From NCBI RefSeq assembly GCF_947498515.1, contig NZ_CANMKO010000012.1, forward strand, positions 81,248 through 145,247: a stretch of DNA of 64,000 nucleotides, read 5' to 3'. Position numbers and translations under genes: made by a program. Source of the stretch: an uncultured Pelagimonas sp. (GTDB taxonomy: Bacteria > Pseudomonadota > Alphaproteobacteria > Rhodobacterales > Rhodobacteraceae). The notes beneath the pieces were generated by a model. That model was not told the DNA's origin, made no database searches, and worked only from the letters and a program-made list of their open reading frames with translations. This document shows positions 17,621 to 26,864 of this stretch, piece after piece (the stretch's first letter is position 1; each line of letters opens with the position of its first letter).

Positions 17621-17666
17621 GAATTCCAACGATTGCCGCGTGTGGACCACATGACAGGGGGATCCT

Positions 17667-19841
17667 ATGCCTTTTAGAACGCTTTGCCTGACCAGCATCT
17701 TGGCGCTTTGTGCCAACTCTGCGCTGGCGGACATGAATTTCAACCGCATCGCCAGCTTTGCCACACCATTGAACATCGCCGATGCCGACGGACGTGGTGC
17801 CGAAACCTCGGCTGAGATCATCGCAGCCACAGCCGATGGCAACACATTGGTGTATACCGATAGCCCGCTTGGCGTTTTGGGTCGCATCGACATCACCGAC
17901 GCCACCAACCCCAAGCCGCTTGGCAATATCGCATTGGACGGCGAACCGACATCGGTTGGCATCATCGGTGGGTTTGCCATCGTGGGTGTAAACACATCAC
18001 AAAGCTACACCGATCCGTCGGGCTTTTTGGCGTCGATCAACATTGCCGATGGTCTTGAAACCGATCGCTGTGATCTTGGCGGCCAACCCGATAGTGTTGC
18101 GATTGCCAAGGACGGTTCCTTTGCCGCCGTAGCAATAGAAAACGAGCGTGACGAAGATTTGGGCGATGGGCGTACCGGGCAGTTGCCTGCGGGTTTTCTG
18201 GTCACCATTGGACTGACCGCCGAAGGTGTGTTGGATTGCGATACGCTTAACAAGGTTGAGATGACCGGACTGGCCGAGGTGTCGCCAGAAGACCCAGAAC
18301 CCGAATTTGTTGATATCAACGAAAACGGTGAAATCATTGTCACCATGCAGGAAAACAACCATTTGGTTGTGGTGTCCAAAGACGGTGAGGTGCTCAATCA
18401 CTTCTCTGCTGGTGCTGTTGACCTTGATGGGATCGACGCCACGGATGAACGCGGCGCGCTTCTCTTTACCGAAAGCCAAAAGGCTGTGGTGCGTGAACCT
18501 GATGCGGTGAAATGGATCGATGGCGATCACTTTGCCACCGCCAACGAAGGTGACATGGACGGCGGTTCGCGCGGCTGGACGATCTTTCACAAAGACGGGT
18601 CGGTTGTGTATGAAAGCGGTGTGAGCTTTGAGCACGCTTTGGTTCAGATCGGCCACTACCCCGACAAGCGATCCGATAGCAAAGGTGTTGAACCGGAAAG
18701 CATCGAATTCGCCAAATTCGGCGACACGCCTTATGTGTTTGTTGGCTCTGAACGTGGGTCCGCCGTTGGGGTGTATGACGTCACCGATCTGGCCACTCCG
18801 GTTCTAAAACAAATCCTTCCGTCGGGTGTTGGCCCAGAGGGCTATGTGGCCCTGCCAGAGCGTAATCTCTTGGTGTCTGCCAATGAAAAAGACCTGATCG
18901 AAGATGGCGGCCCGCGTGCCCATGTTATGCTGTTCGAATTGCAGGACGCGGCGGCGCAATATCCAACCCTGACCTCAAAAGGGGCCGAAGAGTTGATCGG
19001 CTGGGGCGCGATTTCGGGCATGGTCGCCGACGAAAACGGCATGATTTACGCTGTGAATGACAGCTTTTATGGCTTCCAACCGTCGATCTTCAAGATTGAT
19101 CCAAGCCAGACACCGGCCAAGATTGTTGACGTGATCCGCGTTCACCGCGCCAATGGTGCCCCGGCGCAAAAGCTTGACCTCGAAGGGATCACGCTGGACG
19201 GCAAGGGTGGTTTTTATCTGGCGTCTGAAGGGCGGACAGATCGCGCCATTCCCCATGCGATCTATCATGTTACGGCTGACGGTCTGATCAAAAGCCACAA
19301 ACAGGAAATCGGTCTTCCGGCCGCGTTGATGGAGGTTGAAGAACGGTTTGGTTTCGAAGGGATCACCAAGGTTGGCGACACCCTATGGATGGCCGTTCAG
19401 CGCGAATGGAAAGACGACCCCAAGAACCATGTAAAGCTTGTTTCCTATAACCTTGAAACCAAGGAATGGGGCGCGGTTCACTATCCCAAGGCCGAGCCTA
19501 AAAAGGGTTGGGTTGGCTTGTCAGAGATCGTGGCCCATGGCGATTTTGTCTATGTCATCGAACGTGACAACCAAATCGGTGCAGATGTGGTGACCAAGAA
19601 AATCTACCGCATTCCATTGGCCGAGATGGTGCCAGCCAAGCTGGGTGGTGACCTGCCAGTTGTGTCCAAAGAAGAGGTCCGCGATCTGATCCCCGATTTG
19701 CAGGCCTTTGGTGGCTATGTCACCGACAAGGTTGAGGGTTTGGCGATCTTGCCGGACGGAACTACCTTTGTCAGCACCGACAATGATGGTGTTGATGATA
19801 GCTCCGGCGAAACCTTCTTCTGGTCAATCGGCAAGTTTTAA
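17667..19841 (+). CDS. Secreted beta-propeller and phytase-like esterase domain protein
   Basis: A 724-residue protein with a signal peptide (residues 1-21, ending SALA). The first half (about 25-420) is a beta-propeller-like region with repeated blade-type segments (SVAIAKDGSFAAVAIENE, IDGDHFATANEGDMDGGSRGW). The second half (about 440-724) matches the phytase-like/esterase-like domain (GAISGMVADENGMIYAVNDS, KLDLEGITLDGKGGFYLASEG, GFEGITKVGDTLWMAVQREW). Such proteins are periplasmic or extracellular and are thought to release phosphate or act as esterases. A possible Pho box lies upstream and a good terminator downstream, so it is a single-gene unit. The enzyme activity is unproven for this architecture. 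Confidence 0.8.
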   Translation: MPFRTLCLTSILALCANSALADMNFNRIASFATPLNIADADGRGAETSAEIIAATADGNTLVYTDSPLGVLGRIDITDATNPKPLGNIALDGEPTSVGIIGGFAIVGVNTSQSYTDPSGFLASINIADGLETDRCDLGGQPDSVAIAKDGSFAAVAIENERDEDLGDGRTGQLPAGFLVTIGLTAEGVLDCDTLNKVEMTGLAEVSPEDPEPEFVDINENGEIIVTMQENNHLVVVSKDGEVLNHFSAGAVDLDGIDATDERGALLFTESQKAVVREPDAVKWIDGDHFATANEGDMDGGSRGWTIFHKDGSVVYESGVSFEHALVQIGHYPDKRSDSKGVEPESIEFAKFGDTPYVFVGSERGSAVGVYDVTDLATPVLKQILPSGVGPEGYVALPERNLLVSANEKDLIEDGGPRAHVMLFELQDAAAQYPTLTSKGAEELIGWGAISGMVADENGMIYAVNDSFYGFQPSIFKIDPSQTPAKIVDVIRVHRANGAPAQKLDLEGITLDGKGGFYLASEGRTDRAIPHAIYHVTADGLIKSHKQEIGLPAALMEVEERFGFEGITKVGDTLWMAVQREWKDDPKNHVKLVSYNLETKEWGAVHYPKAEPKKGWVGLSEIVAHGDFVYVIERDNQIGADVVTKKIYRIPLAEMVPAKLGGDLPVVSKEEVRDLIPDLQAFGGYVTDKVEGLAILPDGTTFVSTDNDGVDDSSGETFFWSIGKF

Positions 19842-19866
19842 GTCGATTTGAAAACCTAAAATGAGG

Positions 19867-19900
19867 GCCCCGCGAAGGTTTCTTCGTGGGGCGTTTGTTT
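19867..19900 (+). terminator. Rho-independent terminator after the phytase-like gene
   Basis: A ten-base-pair stem (19867-19876 with 19883-19892, one G-T pair) with a six-base loop is followed by GTTTGTTT. It lies 25 bp after the stop codon. Confidence 0.75.
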
Positions 19901-19975
19901 GGACAGGGCCTAAAGGGTTGTCGCAACGCATTATTTGACTACCCTCTGGACAACGCGAAGCAGGGGAGAGATGTG

Positions 19976-20518
19976 ATGCGAAGAATGGGTTTGCCGATTT
20001 TTGCGGTGCTTGCCTTGCCTACTATGGCGATTGCCCAAGGGTATAGCGCCCCGGCCACCGGTACAAAATTTGTATATGGCGTCTATGAGGGCGGCGAAGT
20101 GCCCATCGTCACCGAAACCATCTCAGTGCTGGGATCGGACGACACAAGTTTTGTTGGCATGGTCGAGCATCATGAATACGGAAGCTACATGGCCCGCTAC
20201 ACCTACGGGGCGACATCCTTGCATTGCGACGGCGGCTACAATCCGTTCCTAGACGGGATCGATGCAATCTGGCCATTCGCTCCGGGTAAAGCGGCGGACT
20301 CGGGCGCGTTCTTTGTGATCGGTAAAGATGTTGATTACTGGCTGGACGGTAAAACCTACGACACCTGGGCCATCCGCGAATTTACCGAACACGGATCGAC
20401 ATGGGTCACACGTGTTAGCCCCGATTTGGGGATTCATGTGGATGACCTAGTTTCCGTCGAAAAGGGTGCGGTGCCCAACGTCGACGTCTCCGCGATCAAA
20501 GCCTGTTTGGCTCTCTAA
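19976..20518 (+). CDS. Secreted hypothetical protein
   Basis: A 180-residue protein with a signal peptide of about 20 residues (MRRMGLPIFAVLALPTMAIA), then a mature beta-rich domain with no family I recognise. Two cysteines (LHCDGG and the KACLAL end) could form a disulphide in the periplasm. The ATG at 19976 is supported by GGGGAGAG five bases upstream; a GTG at 19973 is possible. The gene stands alone between terminator-bounded neighbours, with its own short promoter region. Confidence 0.7.
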   Translation: MRRMGLPIFAVLALPTMAIAQGYSAPATGTKFVYGVYEGGEVPIVTETISVLGSDDTSFVGMVEHHEYGSYMARYTYGATSLHCDGGYNPFLDGIDAIWPFAPGKAADSGAFFVIGKDVDYWLDGKTYDTWAIREFTEHGSTWVTRVSPDLGIHVDDLVSVEKGAVPNVDVSAIKACLAL

Positions 20519-20569
20519 TTTTGAGTTCCAACTAAGCAGTTGAGAAAAAATATGACCGGCCCTTTCCGC

Positions 20570-20596
20570 TAGGGCAAGATGCCCTATCCTTAGGGC
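20570..20596 (+). promoter_or_regulatory. Three-part repeat able to form two exclusive hairpins
   Basis: TAGGGC (20570-20575), GCCCTA (20581-20586) and TAGGGC (20591-20596) lie just before the MBL-fold hydrolase gene. The middle element can pair perfectly with either neighbour, with loops of five and four bases. It could be a switch in the leader RNA or a direct-repeat operator. Confidence 0.35.
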
Positions 20597-20623
20597 GTTG
20601 TTTAAACGCAGAAGGATACTGCT

Positions 20624-21580
20624 ATGAAGCGCCGCACATTCCTCAAAACTTTTCCCGCCGCTGCCGCTTTGGCCGCGACTGCTGGGATTGTTCCCATCGC
20701 TGTTGCCGCTGACGGTCACGGGGCCCAAGTCATTGCCGCCCAGAAGTTTAAAGTCGGCGACATGGTCGTCACTGCGATTTCTGATGGTTATTTCAATATG
20801 CCCTTGGACATGTTGCAGGGGGCCGGTCCGGATGACATCGCTGCGCTGCTTAGGCAAGGCTATCAAGACCCAGAGAACTTTCGCGCTGCGGTCAATGCCT
20901 ACCTCGTTCAATCGGGTGGCGAAAACTGGTTGATCGATGCCGGAACGGGTGGGGTTTTTGGACCCTCACTAGGCGATGTGGCCGAAGTGTTGGCCGCGCT
21001 GGGCGTTATGCCGGGCGATGTCTCAAAGCTCATCGTGACCCATATGCATGGCGATCACATCGGCGGCGCGATCAAGGATGGCGCAGCGATGTATCCCAAC
21101 GCGGAACTGGTCGTGACAAAGGCGGACGTGGATTTCTGGACCTCCAAAGACATCCAAGCCCAAGCACCCGAACAATTCCGCGGTGGCTTTGACTTGGCCA
21201 TGGGCGTGATTGCCGCCTATCAAGATCGGGTGCGGATCGTCGAAGGCGAAGCCGATCTGGCCCCCGGTCTGGTCGGGCGCCCCATGCCCGGTCACACGGT
21301 TGGCCACCAAGGTGTGATGATTGAATCCGCTGGGGACAGCCTGTTGATTTGGGGCGATGTGGTTCATGTGGCCCCGGTTCAGATGGCACGCCCCGAGGTA
21401 ACCATCGGGTTTGATACCGATCAGGAACTGGCGGCTAAAACACGGGCTGATGCCTTTGCGTCAGTTGTGCAAAGCGGTCAGAAAATCGCGGGAATGCACA
21501 TGCCGTTCCCCGGTGTCGGTTTCGTTGAAAAGGCGGGTGACGGGTTCCGCTTTGTACCGGCGTCATGGGATTACATGTGA
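20624..21580 (+). CDS. Exported metallo-beta-lactamase-fold hydrolase
   Basis: A 318-residue protein with a Tat-like leader (KRRTFLK, followed by an alanine-rich core ending VAVAA). The metal-binding motif is THMHGDHIGG. Further ligands are GHTVGH and IWGDVVH, and a late His is near MHMPFPG. These mark a di-zinc MBL hydrolase of the quorum-lactonase or glyoxalase-II-like group acting in the periplasm. The Tat leader suggests folding and metal loading in the cytosol. The gene is followed by a strong terminator. The substrate cannot be read from sequence. Confidence 0.85.
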   Translation: MKRRTFLKTFPAAAALAATAGIVPIAVAADGHGAQVIAAQKFKVGDMVVTAISDGYFNMPLDMLQGAGPDDIAALLRQGYQDPENFRAAVNAYLVQSGGENWLIDAGTGGVFGPSLGDVAEVLAALGVMPGDVSKLIVTHMHGDHIGGAIKDGAAMYPNAELVVTKADVDFWTSKDIQAQAPEQFRGGFDLAMGVIAAYQDRVRIVEGEADLAPGLVGRPMPGHTVGHQGVMIESAGDSLLIWGDVVHVAPVQMARPEVTIGFDTDQELAAKTRADAFASVVQSGQKIAGMHMPFPGVGFVEKAGDGFRFVPASWDYM

Positions 21581-21597
21581 GTTTAGACTAGCAATTG

Positions 21598-21633
21598 GCG
21601 CGGCCCCAGCTGGATGTTCGGGGCCGCGCTTTC
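21598..21633 (+). terminator. Rho-independent terminator after the MBL-fold gene
   Basis: A perfect ten-base-pair GC stem (21598-21607 with 21620-21629) and a twelve-base loop are followed by CTTT. It lies 17 bp after the stop codon. Confidence 0.75.
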
Positions 21634-21727
21634 CCCGTGGTTTCACCTTGTCCGTTCCTCGGCGCTTCGCTATTCCCAGAGAAACTCTGCCGAATGGGGG
21701 AGAAAACGCCAAGGGGGTGGTGACGAC

Positions 21728-22474
21728 ATGATGCGAGTGATCCGGTTCTGTGCTGCGGTGATGATGGCGCTGTCCTTGATGGCCTGCGAAGGCGGAATCC
21801 CGGATTCCAAACCAGATTCCCAAGCCAAACCGGCATCAAACGGGTTCCTGTCTGGCATTTTGGGTGGATCCAGCGACAAAACGCCCGGTGCGGCAAGCAA
21901 AACCAAGCCGCCTCTGGCGCGCGCCTCTCTGGCGGGTGGTGATGTTGTGGTTGCAGGTCACGACGGATATTGCATTGACCCGGTGACCAAACAAAGTTCC
22001 CAGGAACGAGGGTTTGCGTTGATTGCGTCCTGCCACATCTTGTCGGATGGCAAAGTCGGGGCAGCGGTTGAACCTTTGTTGATCACCGTCACGGTCGGCC
22101 CCAAGGGCAAAGTTTCTGACCTTCCCACACCACAACAATTGGCGGTGACTGCGGGCGCACCCTTGTTGGGCGGCGAAACCGGCGACGGGTTTGTTGTGGC
22201 CAACCTTGATGGTGGTGGCGATGCGCAATTGCAGGGCGGCGACAAAAAGCATTGGCGCGGCGCGTTTTTGCAAGGGGATCGCCTTGTCGGTCTTGCGCTT
22301 TATGCCCCAAAAGGAAGCCCCTATGCCGGAGCCAAAGGGGGCGGCGCTTTGCGCAAACTTCATTCAAAAATCGCATCCCTAAGCCCGAGTGCAAGCTCTA
22401 TGGCGGCTGAGACCACGCAACCCGCCAAAAAACCGCAGGAAGAAACGCTTATGGGGCGTTTATTCAAGCGTTAA
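21728..22474 (+). CDS. Lipoprotein of unknown function
   Basis: A 248-residue protein whose N-terminus has a lipobox (LSLMAC, cysteine near residue 20), so it should be lipidated and attached to a membrane. The mature part has a short low-complexity linker rich in Ser, Lys and Pro. A central domain with two cysteines follows (GYCIDP and IASCHI), and the end is charged. ATGs at 21728 and 21731 are both possible, behind a GGGGG-type ribosome site. I do not recognise the domain. Confidence 0.75.
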   Translation: MMRVIRFCAAVMMALSLMACEGGIPDSKPDSQAKPASNGFLSGILGGSSDKTPGAASKTKPPLARASLAGGDVVVAGHDGYCIDPVTKQSSQERGFALIASCHILSDGKVGAAVEPLLITVTVGPKGKVSDLPTPQQLAVTAGAPLLGGETGDGFVVANLDGGGDAQLQGGDKKHWRGAFLQGDRLVGLALYAPKGSPYAGAKGGGALRKLHSKIASLSPSASSMAAETTQPAKKPQEETLMGRLFKR

Positions 22475-22562
22475 GATTTGCAATACTACTGTTGGGCCAA
22501 ATGCGTTGGCCCATCGAAATGGTCGTGGGCGGTTTCAGACGACAGATTTGCGGGGGCAAAAC

Positions 22563-23336
22563 ATGAGTGGGGAAAAGCAGGGCTGGCTGGATCGTTCGTT
22601 GGAACAGGGCGCGCTGCGTCGCTGGTCGCGGGCATCGCGGGCCGCTGACAAAACCGACCTAACCGAGCTGCGCAATCAACGCGCACGCGCACGCAAACTC
22701 AAACAACATCTCGATCAGCTCATCCATGTGGCTGAATCACGTCTTGCGCTTCCCTATATCGGGAATCAGTCTTTCCCACGGCCTGCGGATGCCGATTGGG
22801 CGTGGCGGCCTGAGCTGTGGTGTGGCCCCTTGCCAGTGCCCGGTATCTCTTCGGTTCAGACAAAATCGATGCTGGGGGGCGAGGTCACGCTGTTTCACGA
22901 CTGCCAGCATTCCGAACTCACCCTGCGCCAAATCCGCAATATGCGTGAAGAGGATTTGGCCGCCTTTGGGTTGCGCATGGACGTCTTCCGGTTCGATGGC
23001 TCGTATCTATCGCTTGCCGTCGATATTCCCGAAGAGGCGAGCCGGGGCTTGCTACGCAAGCATTTGATCCGCATCGAAACCATTGTCGAAATGGAAAAGC
23101 CACTGGAAATCTTTGCGCGGCTTAACATCAAACACGGCCCCAACACCGAACAGATCGTGCGCGAACTGCCGTTGAACGAAGAAGACATCGTTGTGGAATT
23201 TGATCTGGCCTATACCAAGCTCAACGAAAAACGGGTCGAGAAAATGTGGCTCGATCTGATCTTTGAAGGGCCACAAATGAATCAGGTGATCCTGCGGGAT
23301 TTGACCTTTAGCCGCCGCAAGCGGGCGGAACTGTGA
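22563..23336 (+). CDS. DUF6478 family protein
   Basis: A 257-residue cytosolic protein matching, by recall, a family common in Rhodobacteraceae. The N-terminal 60 residues are basic and helical (LTELRNQRARARKLKQHLDQLI). The remainder is a beta-rich domain containing PEELWCG-like and LFHDCQHSELTLRQIRNM segments. Function is unknown. It is followed 16 bp later by another small gene, so the two form an operon. The start at 22563 was chosen because family members begin with this short charged leader. Confidence 0.75.
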   Translation: MSGEKQGWLDRSLEQGALRRWSRASRAADKTDLTELRNQRARARKLKQHLDQLIHVAESRLALPYIGNQSFPRPADADWAWRPELWCGPLPVPGISSVQTKSMLGGEVTLFHDCQHSELTLRQIRNMREEDLAAFGLRMDVFRFDGSYLSLAVDIPEEASRGLLRKHLIRIETIVEMEKPLEIFARLNIKHGPNTEQIVRELPLNEEDIVVEFDLAYTKLNEKRVEKMWLDLIFEGPQMNQVILRDLTFSRRKRAEL

Positions 23337-23352
23337 CAGGAGCATCGACGCT

Positions 23353-23730
23353 ATGAGTGCCTTTTCCCTCACCAAAACCCGCTTTCGCGAAGGCCTTTGG
23401 GAAGGTCTTTTGACCGCCATCGAAAAAGACGCAGCCCAGCCGGAAATCGCTGTAACCCTGCGCGACCTGCCTGTGCGTGGCGTCACGATGAGCGAAACCA
23501 AAGAGCCGGGGCGCTGGGTTATCCAAATCCCGGTGCCGATCGAAGCGGTGAGTGAAGGTGTGCAAACGTTCTTGATCACCGATGCCAATGCCGATGTGGT
23601 TTTGGATAGCTTCACCCTGATTGCCGGTGAGGTTCTTGGTGATGACATTCGCGCCGAAGTCGAACTTCTGCGCGCCGAATTGGACATGCTCAAACGGGCG
23701 TTTCGCCGTCATTGCCTTGAGACAACCTAG
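23353..23730 (+). CDS. Small hypothetical protein in operon with DUF6478 gene
   Basis: A 125-residue acidic protein with no signal peptide. The first 90 residues look like a small beta domain. The last 30 form a heptad-like helix (VELLRAELDMLKRAFRRH) that could be a coiled coil. Its spacing of 16 bp from the DUF6478 gene, with an AGGAG ribosome site, indicates co-translation and perhaps a joint complex. No function is known to me. Confidence 0.65.
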   Translation: MSAFSLTKTRFREGLWEGLLTAIEKDAAQPEIAVTLRDLPVRGVTMSETKEPGRWVIQIPVPIEAVSEGVQTFLITDANADVVLDSFTLIAGEVLGDDIRAEVELLRAELDMLKRAFRRHCLETT

Positions 23731-23824
23731 AACAGTTGGTTGTTTGTTCGCGCGGTTGCCCGAGGCGGCTTGACCTGCGCTAACATTCAGCCCACCTTGC
23801 ACCAATCCCCTGCAAGGAGCCACC

Positions 23825-24739
23825 ATGTCCCCGTTTCGCGGCATTGCGTTAAAGCTATGCTCTGTCTTTTTGTTCACTATTATGGCGTCCTTGATCAAGG
23901 CGACAGCCGATCTTGTGCCGCCCGGTGAGGCGGTGTTTTTCCGAAGCTTTTTTGCCATGCCAATCATTGTTGGTTGGCTCGCCTTGCGGGGCGATTTGAA
24001 AACCGGGTTCAAGGTCAATCGCCCCATCGGGCATTTCTGGCGCGGGGCGATTGGGGTGACGGCGATGGGGTTTGGCTTTGCGTCCTTGGGTTTCCTGCCT
24101 TTGCCTGAAGTGACCGCAATTGGCTACGCCGCGCCAATGTTGACGGTGATTTTCGCTGCGGTTTTGTTGGGCGAGCGCCTTCGCCTATTCCGAATGGCGG
24201 CTGTTGTCTTGGGCTTGGTTGGGGTTGTGGTGGTGATGTGGCCGCGTTTGTCAGTCGATGAAATCGACGATGTGGCCCTGTTGGGGGTGATCTGCATTTT
24301 GATCTCGGCGGTTCTGCGGGCTTTGGCCCAGATCCACATCCGCAAACTCGTTGCGACAGAAGAGACCTCTGCCATTGTGTTTTATTTCTCGCTCACTGCG
24401 ACCCTGTTTTCGCTATTGTCCTTGCCGTTTGGTTGGACATGGCCGGGGATGTCGGCGGTAGTGATGTTGATTGCCTCGGGCCTTGTCGGCGGCATCGCAC
24501 AAATCTTCCTGACGGCATCTTACAAACATGCCGAAGCGGCGCTTTTGGCTCCGTTTGACTATGCGTCGATCCTGTTTGCCATTCTGTTTGGCTATGTCTT
24601 CTTTGACGAAGTGCCGACACAGATGGTTCTTGCGGGGTCGGCGATTGTGATGGCGGCAGGTGGATTGATCATCTGGCGCGAACGCCAGTTGGGGTTGAAA
24701 CGCGGCAAAGCCCGGCCGGGAATGACACCACAGGGCTAA
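23825..24739 (+). CDS. EamA/DMT-superfamily transporter
   Basis: A 304-residue inner-membrane protein with ten predicted helices in two EamA repeats. The first repeat contains PPGEAVFFRSFFAMP and LPLPEVTAIGYAAPML, the second ALLAPFDYASILFAILFGYVFFDE. The family exports metabolites such as amino acids or S-adenosylmethionine. The ATG has an AAGGAG ribosome site. Its stop overlaps, by four bases, the stop of the convergent FAD oxidoreductase. The substrate is unknown. Confidence 0.88.
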   Translation: MSPFRGIALKLCSVFLFTIMASLIKATADLVPPGEAVFFRSFFAMPIIVGWLALRGDLKTGFKVNRPIGHFWRGAIGVTAMGFGFASLGFLPLPEVTAIGYAAPMLTVIFAAVLLGERLRLFRMAAVVLGLVGVVVVMWPRLSVDEIDDVALLGVICILISAVLRALAQIHIRKLVATEETSAIVFYFSLTATLFSLLSLPFGWTWPGMSAVVMLIASGLVGGIAQIFLTASYKHAEAALLAPFDYASILFAILFGYVFFDEVPTQMVLAGSAIVMAAGGLIIWRERQLGLKRGKARPGMTPQG

Positions 24740-26049
24740 AGGTCAAAGAGTTCGGAAATGGTGTAGGCCGGGGCCAAGAGATAGCGCCGATACCGCCCGA
24801 GTGGCATACGTTTTGGCGATTGGCGCAACACCTTGGGGAGCGGTTGGTTTTTGATCATGTGTTGGGACAATAGATGTCCGCAATAGCTGCTCATTGCGAC
24901 GCCGTTGCCGTGATAGCCCATGGCGGCAAAAAGACCGGGATGATCAGGCACCGGCCCAACAAACGGCACAAGATCGGACATAAGCGAGACCAGCCCCGAC
25001 CATTCATGGGTGATGTCGACATGGGCCCAAGCGGGGAACATCTTGTTGAAGTCAGAACGGATTTTCCGATCAATCTTGGCCTGAGCGGCAGGAGTGGCCC
25101 GAAGCCCACCCCGCATGCCAAACATAAATCGGCCATCTGGCAGCAGCCTGAAATAATGCAAAAGCTGTCGTGAATCATAGACCATCTGGGATGACCACCA
25201 GCCCGCTGCCTGTTGTTCGTCTTGGCTTAGGGGGCGGGTGAGAATGATGCTGGATTGAACCGGAAGATAGCGTGCGCCAATCCAATCGGGCAAGTCATCC
25301 GAGGAATAGCCGTTTGTGGCCAACACAACTTGTTTGGCGGTGACGGTATGGTTTCCGACCGTAAGGGTCCAACCAGAGCCGGACGGGTAAAGGGCCGTGA
25401 CCGGGGATTGGCCAAACAGCGGCACCCCGGCACCTTGGGCCAGTTGCGCCAAGCCGTTGTGGTATTTCTGTGGGTTCAGGGCGAAACCGATAGGGGTTGT
25501 CATTGCCCCATGCCACGGGCCGCCCAACCCAGTTTGAGCAAGGTCGCTCTTGGGGATCAGAGTTGGCGAAAGGCCGTAATGGGTCTCGATCTCGGTCGCC
25601 TCGGACTGCATCGCCCGCCACGCCCGCGCCGAATGGGCCACGCATGTTTCGCCCTGAGAATGCGCATCGACGTCGATGGAATGATCGGTGAGCAAGGATT
25701 GAACGTGATGGATCGATGCGAGTTGCGTCTGATGCCAGTCATCGGTTGCGGCATCGCCAAACCGTTTGCGCATGTGCTTGGGGGGAAGCATGGAACCGCC
25801 CATACAACAAAACCCGCCATTGCGCCCCGACGCGCCCCAAGCGGGATGCATGGCCTCAAAAACCGCTGTGTTTAACCCCGATTGCGCCAAACCAAGCGCG
25901 GCATTCAATCCGGTGAAACCGCCGCCAATGATCGCGACGTCGATGTTGCGATCCGCGTCCAAAACGGGCCAATTTTGCACAGGTGTTGTGGTTTCCCAGA
26001 ACCGTCCGCTGTGTTCGGCATAGGCCGCGGGTTCGTAGAGGCGTTTCAT
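24736..26049 (-). CDS. FAD-dependent oxidoreductase, PuuB/DadA-like (gamma-glutamylputrescine oxidase type)
   Basis: A 437-residue flavoprotein with the FAD dinucleotide motif IDVAIIGGGFTGLNAALGLAQSG near residue 36 and the GASGRNGGF loop typical of PuuB-like oxidases. The C-terminal part has the DAO signature MGYHGNGVAMSSYCG. It is the last gene of the pot operon, overlapping potI by ATGA. That context supports oxidation of putrescine or its gamma-glutamyl form. No glutamyl-putrescine synthetase is in the window, so another amine may be the substrate. Confidence 0.8.
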   Translation of the reverse strand: MKRLYEPAAYAEHSGRFWETTTPVQNWPVLDADRNIDVAIIGGGFTGLNAALGLAQSGLNTAVFEAMHPAWGASGRNGGFCCMGGSMLPPKHMRKRFGDAATDDWHQTQLASIHHVQSLLTDHSIDVDAHSQGETCVAHSARAWRAMQSEATEIETHYGLSPTLIPKSDLAQTGLGGPWHGAMTTPIGFALNPQKYHNGLAQLAQGAGVPLFGQSPVTALYPSGSGWTLTVGNHTVTAKQVVLATNGYSSDDLPDWIGARYLPVQSSIILTRPLSQDEQQAAGWWSSQMVYDSRQLLHYFRLLPDGRFMFGMRGGLRATPAAQAKIDRKIRSDFNKMFPAWAHVDITHEWSGLVSLMSDLVPFVGPVPDHPGLFAAMGYHGNGVAMSSYCGHLLSQHMIKNQPLPKVLRQSPKRMPLGRYRRYLLAPAYTISELFDL

Positions 26050-26864
26050 GTGCTACGATCTGCGGCGCGTTCTTCGCGGGCTTGTTTGATTGCCGAGCGC
26101 TTGGAGATGAGCGACGTGGTGATCACACCGATAGTGACAATGCCAATCATGATGGTGGAGAGCGCGTTGATTTCGGGGCTCACGCCGAGACGCACAGCAG
26201 AGAACACCTTGATCGGTAGGGTCGTGGCACCGGGACCGGTGGTAAAGGAGGCAATGACCAGATCGTCGAGCGACAGGGTAAAGGCCAGCAACCAACCCGA
26301 GATGACCGCCGGAGCGATAATGGGAAGGGTGACAAGGCGGAAGGCCTCGAACGGTGAACACCCGAGATCAAGCGCCGCTTCTTCCAATGATCTATCAAAG
26401 CTAATCAAACGCGAGCTGACAACGACTGAGACGTAACACATAGCAAAGGTCGTATGGGCTAAGATGACGGTCAAAATCCCCCGATCCAGGCCGATGCCAA
26501 TGAACAGAAGCAAAAGCGACAGGCCGGTGATGACTTCGGGCATGACCAGAGGCGCGTAAATCATGCCCGAGAACAATGTGCGGCCATGAAAGCGCCCGCC
26601 TCGGACAAGGACATAGGCAGCCATCGTGCCCAAAACCGTAGCAATGGAAGACGCAAAGAAGGCGACTTTGATGGTGACCCAAGCCGCTTGCAAAAAGTCC
26701 TCGTTTTGCAAAAGCTCGCCGTACCATTTGGTCGAAAAACCAGCCCAGACCGTGACCAGTCGTGAGGAGTTGAAGCTATACACGACCAAAATGATCATCG
26801 GCAGATAGAGGAAGGCAAAACCAAGCGTCAGCGATGTAACGTTGAACCAGGAAAACCGTCTCAT
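26046..26864 (-). CDS. potI: Putrescine/spermidine ABC transporter permease PotI
   Basis: A 272-residue inner-membrane protein with about six helices. The cytoplasmic EAA loop is visible as EEAALDLGCSPFEAFRLVTLP. The end SLDDLVIASFTTGPGATTLPIKVFS is characteristic of PotI/PotC permeases. It overlaps potH upstream and the FAD oxidase downstream by ATGA, so the cluster is tightly coupled. It pairs with PotH to form the channel. Confidence 0.9.
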   Translation of the reverse strand: MRRFSWFNVTSLTLGFAFLYLPMIILVVYSFNSSRLVTVWAGFSTKWYGELLQNEDFLQAAWVTIKVAFFASSIATVLGTMAAYVLVRGGRFHGRTLFSGMIYAPLVMPEVITGLSLLLLFIGIGLDRGILTVILAHTTFAMCYVSVVVSSRLISFDRSLEEAALDLGCSPFEAFRLVTLPIIAPAVISGWLLAFTLSLDDLVIASFTTGPGATTLPIKVFSAVRLGVSPEINALSTIMIGIVTIGVITTSLISKRSAIKQAREERAADRST

